Assembly (NCBI GenBank): GCA_000149265.1
Contig: CH003407.1
Location: 782,025 to 846,024, forward strand
Direction: 5' to 3'
DNA from: Ciona savignyi
Lineage: Eukaryota; Chordata; Ascidiacea; Phlebobranchia; Cionidae
Length of the DNA: 64,000 bases
The position numbers were made by a program, and so were the translations under genes. Under the pieces are notes generated by a model. It did not search any database, was not told the DNA's origin, and saw only the letters and a program-made list of their open reading frames with translations. Shown in pieces: positions 11,463 to 25,500 of the stretch (positions are counted from its first letter, which is position 1; every line of letters starts with the position of its first letter).

Positions 11463-11712
11463 TTACCTAGGCTAGTTAGTGCGTCGCCTTTCAGCCGAAG
11501 AGTTGCAGATTCGTAACTGGTCCTTGGGCAATGCATTTAACAGACATTGCGAGAACCTAGTGGAATGATGAGTTCTAACAAGTTGAAGAAACGTCTGAAT
11601 CATGCAAAACACCCAATGATGGGCGCGAGGTGATCTGACGATTGCCCATGTGTTAACTTCCCCTGTGTTTTTTCCTTCTCGGTAATAAACATGAATACCC
11701 TATCCTAACCCC
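11463..11712 (+). repeat. SINE-like family A, near full length
   Basis: Head CTAGGCTAGTTAGTGCGTCG, weak box B (GATTCGTAACTGG), tail CATGAATACCCTATCCTAAC. Confidence 0.88.
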
Positions 11713-12250
11713 CAATAGGTTTGGGCGATGTAGGCTAAGTGACATATCCGGGTAATCGTCGGATTACCTCGGAACTAATATAGTGTGTAAATATTCCCAT
11801 CACGACATTATTGAATATGGTTAAAAATCATCCATAAAGCCCTTAAACAAAAACAACTAACACTAGCTATTTTGTTTTTAAATTTATTACACTTTCTGGT
11901 TCGTTATTTTTTTGTGGGCCTGTTTTTTTAAAAAGGTACTTATGTATGTTCCCATGGCGAAACAATGTTTATCGTTATAAAATTATGACTTCTCGCCAAC
12001 GATCGGAGTATTGCAGTGTTTTAAATAAATTTAAAGAAATGTAAAAAACGGTTCGAGGGTGGTGCCACATAAGCAAAGTAAACAACATTATAGGTGTTAA
12101 CACATCATGGAAAACCAATTCTTCGATTACTGCAAAATATATGTTTTGGCCCCCGGACCATTTATTCTAAACATACTCATTAGCGCCCCCATCGAGTCGG
12201 CCTAAGCTTACGCTCGATTTTCATTTTTCTTTCCTGAATTTCCATAGAAA

Positions 12251-16073
<3,823 letters not shown>

Positions 16074-16074
<1 letters not shown>

Positions 16075-16623
16075 CCAATGATACATTGCGTGTGTGCTGT
16101 GCGAGAGATATAAAAACGAGAGACTGCGTTGTGCAGGGAAAGATAAAACGAGGGATTATTATGCGAGAAAGGTAAAACGAGAGACGGCGAGAGTAACGAC
16201 GACTAAAACGAGAGAAGCTTGCAGCGGTAGAAGAAGGCAGGCCAGTTTGCTTAGTCGCGTAAGGGATGGGCTACGTCATAGCATTGCTCACTTCCTTGAG
16301 TAGGAGTAAGTTGTGGAGAAATCAGTTGAAGCTTTGTTTTCTACTTCGTGCCGTGTTCGGGCGCACAAAGCGTTTTGTGTATCCAGTTCGTGTGGTCTGT
16401 ACAGTGCGGTCCGCGCCCGTTATCAACAGTATCGATTAATTATTACTCTAGTGCTCCCATAATCACGATTAGAGCGCGCGGGTGTGACGTCACGCTATTA
16501 GCTTCCCAATAATACGCGGAAGCAGTTGCTAGAATAACAGCCCGAAATTTCTCAGAACGATATTTAGTTGTTAGAGATATTTTGTTACAAGTTCGACTGC
16601 CACGTAATAATGAATGGAAGAAG
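16074..16623. other. Intergenic RPS15-PLEKHO-like
   Basis: No convincing gene. Between about 16100 and 16215 a loose repeat of TAAAACGAGAGA occurs, which produces a spurious Arg/Lys-rich frame. The rest is probably the 3' UTR of RPS15 and the promoter and 5' UTR of the next gene. Confidence 0.5.
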
Positions 16624-19388
16624 ATGAGTGTAAGTACAGTGACGTAATTGAAATGACGTAGGCACAAGTGATAATATGTTGCAGAAAAGCGGTTGGCTCT
16701 ACCGGTTAATACAGGAAGGATGGCTGAGAACGCGATGGCGCAAACGGTGGTGTGTTCTGGGCAACCAAGTACTCACCATGTTCGAATATGAGGTATTATG
16801 TCGTAATGATTGTTACGTCATCGATTATAAGATAATGACATAGACCTCGGACGCGAATGACATCGATTGCGGGAAAATCGATCTTTCGAACTATTCGGCA
16901 TGCTCCAGAGCTACGAAGCGCGACTGCAAGAAAAGCCAGTTCACTCTTGTGCTGGAGATTCCTAAAAACTCGAAAAAGAAAGTCAAGGTAGGAAACTTTT
17001 TGACGTCATGAATGGAGATTAGAGATTGATGTTTTCAGCGGGAGCTGTTATACGCGGAGAGCGACTCCGAGATCGAAGAATGGATAAAGAACCTGAATTA
17101 TTCGATCACAATCGCGACTACGGTTGGTTTATTATGATCAGCAGGGTGGCGCTAAATATCCGATATTTCAGGGGAGCGGACCAGCGCTGGCGCACGTCAC
17201 TAAAACAAGGGTTCAAGGCGCAAAGCGAAGACCACCGACCCGCCAACATTTACGGGAACGGGTAAGCTGTATGATATGCATGTAACATACGTAAAGTGTG
17301 GGCAGATGCGTTTGTTTGTTAAGCGTTATATTTGTTAGTAACCTCGTGTTTTTCCTGTGGGTAGAAACATAACACGGGCATATTTGTCAGCGTATTATGT
17401 GCCCACAGCTATTAACAGTTCATTGTGCTTTACAGCGATTTAAATAACAATTACCACCGGCGTTTACGTCATACGTAGTCCTTTGAAATGACAACCGAAA
17501 GGTGGTGTAATCGAAAATATTCGTTAGACTATCCGTTCTGAACTTTAGCAAGGCGGAAATTGCAGGAACTTGGTATATCGTTTGGTTAAATAAGATTCCT
17601 AGACTTTGGTACTTCAATGGCTTTGGTTGTATCCCGATGATGGGCACTAGATAATCTGCGGGTTTAACCAGAAGAGTATCCCGTCATATCTAATGAATTG
17701 TCAAAAGACTTCCGCTATCTTTCCCAGCTACAAAGGCACCATATACTGGTGGTCATGATAGGAATCTCCCTTGCTAGCCGAAACTGAAAATACGCATTAA
17801 ATAGAAAGCAAGTTTGTATAAGGTCGTGTGGCCGAATGATTAACACGACCAATACGCATACTAATTGTATACAACAAACGGTGATAGAAATCTATAACCC
17901 GGTAAAGCTTGAACCAAAACTTGCTTACTGCGTAAAAGTTGTGTGTTTGTGCCTACCCAATGCTGGCTTACTTAAATAAAATAATGATTATTTCTGTTTA
18001 TCCTCGTGGAACCGGGCAATCGCCCGCCCATCGTCGTGTTAGCAGAGTTATTGCAGTGTGTTGTTTTGGATTCGGACATTTATTTAATTTGGATTCAGAC
18101 ATTCCTTTAATGATGGGTCAGTCATTTCCCTAGGTTGAGGCAATGTCCCCCAAGTGCCTTGTACAGGTACACAACTGACTAACTAGAGACAAGTCTCGAA
18201 CCTGCAACCTTCCGACTGAAAAGCAAAGCACTAACCAATCAAGCTTACCGGTCAGACTCTTACAATAATGTTTATTTTCTAGGCAACAACAAGCGACCAC
18301 GAAACGACCGTCGAAGTAGAAGAAAAAAAGAGTAAGTGACGTAATATCAACCAAGGACAGCGTCATAACTCTTATTATCTGCAGAACCAATGAAGCGAGG
18401 TCACGTGCCAGAAAAAGCTTTAAAGCCACCAGTCAAGAAAGTTCAAGCGAATGTCGCGTCTCCAGTGTTGCCGGATGAAAAAGATTCCGTGAATCCCAAT
18501 CCTCCCGCGCCAGAAGGCAAGTCGGATCACGTGATACTGCCCCCTCCCGTGCCCCCAGCCAAGCCAGATAACGTGACGCTTCCCCCTCCCGTGCCCCCAG
18601 TCAAGCCAGATCACGTGAAACTCCCCCCTCCACTGCCCCCCAACAAACCAAAGACGGTGGCGAATGACACCGATGATGAAAATGATGACGTCGTGGACAC
18701 TAGTGACAACGATACCAATGCCGAAGATGACGTAATGGAAGATGAGAACGTCACAACTGTCAATGACGACGTAGAAAATGAAAACGTCACATTGGATGGA
18801 ATTGACGTAACAGATGAAGGTAACAGCACTATAGACGGAAATGACGTAATAGGCAGTGAAAACGTCTCCTCTGACAAGGATGACATCATAGATAAAGTCG
18901 ATGACATCATAGTATGTTCTGAAGACAGCGCCATAAACATTGACAATGGCAAGGTCACAGATGGTGACCAAGACCTGATTTGTGGCAATAACGACGTCAC
19001 AGGGGAGCGCGATGACGTTTTAACCGATGTGAAAAATGACGTCATAGAAGAAAGCGATGACGTTTCCACCAAAGTGGAAAACGACCTCATAGAAGAAAGC
19101 GATGACGTTTCAACTAAAGTGGAAAACGACGTCATAGAAGAAAGCGATGACGTTTCCACCAAAGAGCAAAGCGACGTCGCAAATAATGAGATTGCCGCCG
19201 GTGTACAAAACGGGCCAATACAACACAAGCCACCCCGCGAAACAGGCGAAGCTAATGATGACATCGCACTAGAAAAACTGAGTCTGTCCAGATTCGAAAC
19301 TAAATCGCGATCCTTGGTTAAATTGACCAACAGTGACGTAGACAATGAAACAAGCGTTCAACGCGCCTCGTCGCTGAAACAGCCTTAG
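16624..19388 (+). CDS. PLEKHO-like (CKIP-1 family) PH-domain protein
   Basis: Seven exons: 16624-16629, 16685-16792, 16844-16987, 17039-17122, 17172-17261, 18283-18331, 18385-19388, in frame, 494 residues. The PH domain covers about residues 3-106 (KSGWLYRL, WRKRWCVLGNQVL, KIDLSNYSAC, SQFTLVLEIP, SDSEIEEWIKNLN). It is followed by the PLEKHO hallmark LAHVTK and RRPPTRQHL. The C-terminal half differs from vertebrate PLEKHO1/2: proline-rich blocks PPPVPPAKPD, then a long acidic tail with three exact-length 15-residue repeats. Known role of the family: membrane-recruited adaptors linked to CK2, actin capping and signalling. Start chosen because ATGAGT lies directly before a GTAAGT donor and joins the PH domain in phase; this tiny first exon is less certain than the rest. 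Confidence 0.82.
17817..17925 (+). repeat. SINE-like family B copy
   Basis: Begins AAGGTCGTGTGGCCGAATGA, which resembles box A of class II tRNAs. Box B is weak (GCTTGAACC). It lies in PLEKHO-like intron 5. Confidence 0.75.
17990..18258 (-). repeat. SINE-like family A, near full length
   Basis: Tail TTTATCCTCGTGG, internal small duplication of the TTTAATTTGGATTCAGACAT block, promoter half with GGTTCGAGACTTGTC on the minus strand. It lies next to the family B copy in the same intron. Confidence 0.85.
19038..19172 (+). repeat. 45-bp coding minisatellite in the PLEKHO-like acidic tail
   Basis: Three 45-bp units, each encoding DVIEESDDVSTKVEN with few changes (DLIEE in unit 2, KEQS at the end of unit 3). 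Each unit contains GATGACGTTT, and units 1 and 3 also contain GACGTCATAG, so the DNA word TGACGTC is in the coding frame as Asp-Val. Confidence 0.95.
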
Positions 19389-19589
19389 CTGACGTAATAA
19401 TAAGCAATTGTCAACGATTTTGCAATGTTCTTCGTATATTTAATTGTTGATCGTTATGTATATTGTGTACGCGACAATGCGCAATAGGATACTTGGAACA
19501 ATGCCCCTCATTGTCCGAGCATTGTTGTGCTCGATTGTTTCGTCATTTGAAGGTCGCGCTGGTGGCCGAAGCCGCGATTTTTCGAAAAG

Positions 19590-22500
19590 ATGCGGATTTT
19601 TGTTGTTTTTGAGGATGTGAGGTTGCCGCTGGACGTCCAGCCCAGGCAAACTGTTGGTGACGTGAAATCGGCGCTGCGTGACCATTTCAAGGTACGTCAC
19701 AGACCTTGGTATGCATATTGTGACATCATAACCGAGTCGCAGATTCGGGCGTAATGACATCACAATAAGAAAGTATTTGGTCATTATTACATCATACTTG
19801 AGGAATAGAAGTGAATATTATGACATCATGGTTCATAAGTTGGTATATGTTGAGTATTACGTCATAGTTAAAAAAACGGTTGTATATAGATATAATGACA
19901 TCATAGTTGAAAAGCAGTTACGATTGCTATGACATCATAGTTATGAACCTGATGACATTAAAGATGAAAAGCAGTCATAGATATTATAACACAACAGTTA
20001 GACAGCCGTTGTGAATATTATGACATCATAGTTGAACTCTTCACACGTGGAGGACAAGATCTTGCAGCTGACGTATGCAGGGGCAGTGTTACGTGACAAT
20101 TGGGTTTGTTCGGACATTGGATTGACATCGGGAGCCACAGTGAAAAGCTGCCTAAAGGACTCCGACAAACCAGTCATCCATGTCGAGCTATTCAATGGGT
20201 GTGTATGACGTATTTCGTGTGACGTAGCATTATATGACGTAGATTCGTGTGACGTAGCATTATATAACATAGATTCGTGTGACGTAAATTATATGACGTA
20301 TATTCGTATAACGTAGCATTATATGATCTAGATTCGGGTGGCGTAACATTATATGACGTAGATTGGGTTAAGGCAGCATTGTGTGACGTAGATTTGTGTG
20401 ACGTAGCGTTATATGATGTAAAATCGACCGAATAGTTTGGTTGGTTTTTGCGTCAGACGAATGGTTGTAGATTGAAACTTGTCGCTAGCTAGTCGGTTGT
20501 GTCTTTCATCCGGTAACCTAACGGTGGGTACAAAGTAATCTAATGGTTGTTATCTCTCTTGAGTTTTTCCTCTTACGGAAATAAACATGAATATTGTTGC
20601 GGTCGTACTTAACCCAAGTACGAGCCTGGCCTTTTATGATCAGATACGCACAAAAATAGTTGTCCTTGTATTGCGGTAACTAAAAACAAAATAATAAAAT
20701 GATTAACAAAAGGTACGTCAGTGAAACAAAATATAATCCAATCACACATACCTGAAATTTCCGGCCAAAATATATAATAATTTTCCGTACACTACAGAAA
20801 AACCTCTTCTAACAATAGTATGGTTTCAATTAGACCACCACTTGGTTCCTAGTTAAAAATGAAATGACCTTATGTCTCAAGGATTTCATGCAACACGCAC
20901 TAAAACAGGATGTGACGTACAACTTAAACAAGAGAGCAAAATAAAACAAAAAAGGAAAGACACGTGACCGTAACAAATATCCTATCCTATTTCTAATTAA
21001 ATGTCGAATAATTGTACTCGGCTTTGTGTGATGTAACACTTATTTACAAGAGTATAATATGCCACAAGCGTAATGTGACGTAATTGCTATAAAGAAGCGA
21101 AACATTCTCTAAAGTTGATTTTGTTCCAGAGACGTTATTTATATCCGTGAACAAATCGATCCGGGGAAAACCCTTGTTAGCGAACTCCGGAATTTGGTGG
21201 CATCCCAGTCGGGCTTACCAGTTTCAGCGTTCAGGCTTCTTGCTACGGACGGAAAGGAAATGTTCGATACCTATTACCTCAAGGCGTACGTATATTGTCC
21301 GACGCTTAGTCTGGTATGTAAGTGCGACGGCTTACAGCTGAACAGTTGCAGATACGAAACTGGTCGCTAGCTGTGTCTACTGCCTGAACGCAGCGGACTA
21401 ATGGGTTCTACCAAATTAACGGAAAGTTTTAATCAACCCAATACACTGCATTAGGTTCGGTAACCGACGGTGGACGCGAGGTAACCTGACGGTTACACGT
21501 GTCTTAACGCTCCTTACGTTTTACCATGCATAAAGATAAACATAAATATCATATCCAGACCTGTATTAAGGGTTTGTGGGTTAAATAAGGGCAACATGAA
21601 TAATGTTGTAAACCTGCGATAAGGGGGTTGGCGGGGCTCATCTGGGTGTTATATTAAATTAATGGGTTATATTATGAGGATTTCTGGATCGTATGAGGGC
21701 TTGGTTGGTTATATGGCGATTAAGTCGGTTGTATGATGGGTAGATTGTATTTGCTGGAATTTTGTTAGTAATACGGAGGAGAACTAAAGGCTAATTAATA
21801 CCTTGGTAGGTTATAGTGCATACTTGGTATGGTACATAGCAGACATCTCTTGAGTGTATTATTGGGTTCTAGTAAAGTCGAAAAAATGTTGCATTTATGC
21901 ACAACGCATTGTAATAGCTGCGGTAACCCGATGATGGGCGGCAAGTAATCTGACGGTTTCCTGTGGTAGAACTCCCATCCTCCCCTTTTACCGAACAAAG
22001 GTTCGAACCCAGGACGGGCTCGTCACTTGGACCGTATTTGTATAGGTCGGTATATGTATCGGCCGCGCTAACAATTCGGCCACCATAATACATGTGCTAA
22101 ATATCCCAGGTACGGAATCAAACTTGGTTCCACTATCCAACTTCATGTTTGGGACGGCTGGAACCAATTCCTCAACGCTGCCTTACATGGACATACCAGA
22201 AAAGTCTTCAGACACGTTGCCCTTGACGAGCAGGTAGAAATCTAACCGGCTCGGGGTTGGGATTTTTAAGAAAATTTCTTTTTTCGCACTAACTGAAATC
22301 TAGCGTCAATCCGAACTGTTTCGGCGTTTTTGTTTACTTCAGATAATGTGCGAAGAGTTTAAAAGCTAACACAATTGTACCCCTGTGTGCCGGGATAGGG
22401 CTTCTCTAACCTAATAGGCGTTTATTTTCCATAGACCATAATTTGCATTTTTTCGAAGTCAAAGCGAGTTTTTATCGTTTTTCAGGGGCTAATGTTCGAT

Positions 22501-25500
22501 CCCATTATGGGCTCCTCAGTAATACCTTGTTTTGTATATATTTCCAAAAATATCTTGGTCACGTTAACCATTCGACCACACGACCGTACACATCAATTTT
22601 AACAAGTTCCAGCCGTTTATTATATCCAACTATAACCGCTAGGTGGCCAAGTTCCAATTTCGAGTTGCCTGTCACGTAGCGGCGCACTTTGGTCACGTGG
22701 ATCTAGCAAATTCGATGATCAACCCGAAAATGGGGCTGGTCAAACCGGACGAACCGGTCGGAGTTCACCCGTCTAAACTGTGGTGCAAGGTTCGTGCATT
22801 TGTGCTGTGTTTTAAAAATTTCAAATATTATTTCTGAAACCTGAGTCTGTACAGTTTGCAGAGTTATGGGAAAAACTAAAAAAAGGGATAGAGGGAACTG
22901 CAAATTGACAAGGGTGGTTGTAAATTTTTAAAATAAAATACTGAGGCAACCTTTCTAGGTTGTTAAATAGTTGTTATAGTGTATATACCACTTTAAAATA
23001 TTTATATAACCAGATATAAATAGCTATTATTATCAGCGGATTGAAGTTTATGGTAACTAAACGTATGTGTATCAATATGAACAGTCGTGTACATATAAAT
23101 ATTGGAAGCAAATTTTGAACGTCTAATGTATCGGTTGTTCCAAATACTTTGTTTAACGAATGTTTCTTAATTGAAGTTACGAAAACTAATATACTTGTAC
23201 TGTGACGTCATAATGCAGGCCTCGGCGCACGTCGACGCGTGGAAGTGTCCTGTACACGAGGCGGCGGAAAGAGGAAACCTGAACGTCCTCCGGATATTTG
23301 TCCAAAACAATATCTGCTGTTTGGTGGCCGAAGACGGTCGCGGTCACACGCCGATCCAAGTTTCGTTCAAGTATGACGTCATAATGTGATGTAAAACGCG
23401 ATCTGAATCGAGTTTGACTCCCCAGGTACAGCCAAGCGGAGTGCCTGTCGTACCTGACTTCAAAGCTGTACAGCAGCTACACCGAGAACTCGATCACCCT
23501 GGCGGTGGTGGTGGTGATTAAGGCGCGAAAGTGGTGCGAGAGAGCCAAGGAGAATGTGCTCGTTAAATACGGCGCGTTCTCTTCGTCGCTGAAACGGAGG
23601 CCTTATAAGGTATGTTACGTCATCATTTATCGGGATATTACGTCATACTCGTGACTTCATCACTGCAGCCCGCTGCGACCGTCGGCTTCGGCGTGAACGT
23701 CGACGGATTCGGCGAATCGGTTATGACGTCACGGAGCAAGGTGGCTGAGAACAATCACCCGCTGCAGATCGCGAATTGGAAGATTCCGGAATTCAAATCG
23801 AGGCGGCCAATCACGGAGCTCATCAGCCTGACGACGCGAAATTCGTCACAGAACGTCGTGGTAAATATCACGACTGTAATTAAGCTCAAACGAGGTTGAA
23901 AAATGTTTTGGTTTGTGTTTTAGGGTTCGGCGTTGACAAAGAAAACCTCGGCGAAGTCGTACGAAAAGACGTTGCCGGACCTGAGCAAGCGTGAGTTCGA
24001 TACGCCACCTTAGTTGACTAATCTCTAATGATTTGAACAAAATGACAGATATGTTCCATCAAAATAAGAGACATTTTATTATTCTCCAAACTGTGCAATA
24101 GCTGCAACAATTCGACTGTGGGCAAGGGTTGTTTGCACCTTACATTTTTCCAACCCATCGATTAGGTTTTAAGTCCTGCTTAAAAAAAAACACTTTAATA
24201 ACTTTGACCCGACCGGTTAGTCGGGCGGCTTAGTGCGACGTCTTTTAACCGGAAGGTTGTGGATTCGAAACTGGTCGCTAGGTAGTCGGTTGTGTCCTTG
24301 GGCAAGGCACTTAACGGACATTGCCTGAACCCAGCGTATTAATGGATTCCACCAAATTGAAGCAACGTGTTCATCATACACAACCACCTATACAACAGCT
24401 CCGGTAACCCGACGGTTGCCGCGTAAGGTGATCTGACGATTACCCGTGTGTTAACCCCTTGGTTTTCCCATTCAGGAGATAAACATGAATATTCTATCCT
24501 TCTATTATATAACTCTGGTGACTCGACTGCTTGCATATGGTTTTCAACTTTTACAGAATCGCGTCATAAGGAGTTTAACTTGGACGATGACGCCACAGAC
24601 TCGGGCTCTTACATTCGAACACCAAAACAAAAGCGCCGTCGATTGCCGTCCATTGATGAAGGTAAATACTAGAATAAGAACAATGATTGGCTTTGTTTGT
24701 TATGCACCTTTCGCTAAAACAAAGCAGTTTTGACAATAAACAAACAGTAAATCAGGAGAAAAGTCAATCGGTTTATAATTGTTGATTGAACTGACACAGT
24801 TAAAGTTACTAGTCGATCGTAATCTGTCGTTTTCATTGTTTCAGTTTATTTATGCTATTACTAATGACGCATGGCTAGTTGTGTAATATGCTAAAGACTA
24901 TTAATCAAATTCATGACATAAATGGTTGATTCTCTAATCGTACCCGAGATAATTCAGACCACTTAAACCCGGATTTTGAGGTAAATTCAGAAACACTTAA
25001 ACCCCGATTTTGAGGTAACGTATGAGATTTTTGAAAAATTGACCACTGTATGACCGACCGATTAGTGCATTGCCTTTTAGCCGAAGGGCTGCAGGTTCGA
25101 AAATGGTCACTAGATTGCCCGCTGTGTCCTTAACTCTAGTAACCCAGCGGTAGGCGCGAGACAATCTAAATGTTGCCCAGGTATTACCACTCCTTGCCTT
25201 TCCCATTCACAGGGATAAACATGGATATCACATTCTATACTTAAATACGTCACAAATGTAATTGCGCCCAACGTGGCACCACTAGAAAGACGGTTTTCCT
25301 CCAAAATCGCTTGGCAGTTAAAAAGTGTCCAAAGTTAAAAAGTGTCCAAACGTACGGTCGTGTGGCCGAATGGTTAGCGCGACCGATACATATACCTACT
25401 TATATACAAAACACGGTCCAAATGACGAGCTTATCATGGGTTCGAAACTTAGCTCGATAAAAAAAGTTGGTTAGAGCGCCGTCGATTATTAGGCAGATGG

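Larger units (their letters stand above)
10807..12250. other. Intergenic TOPBP1-RPS15, with RPS15 5' region
   Basis: No gene seen. It holds two SINE-like A copies. A pyrimidine-rich stretch (TTTTTCTTTCCT near 12225-12236) just before the RPS15 ATG would suit a 5'-TOP transcription start, but the start site cannot be fixed from sequence alone. Confidence 0.5.

Noticed and set aside
16094-16303. Arg/Lys-rich 69-codon frame between RPS15 and the PLEKHO-like gene
   Set aside because: Comes from a loose TAAAACGAGAGA repeat, with no homology or splice support.
18420-19345. Minus-strand open frames of 183 and 244 codons
   Set aside because: Antisense shadows of the last PLEKHO-like exon; Ser/Thr-rich text arises from the GATGACGT repeats.
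25350-25470. Functional tRNA gene
   Set aside because: Box A and B are present, but the spacing is too long and no cloverleaf can be drawn; similar copies are dispersed, as for a SINE.
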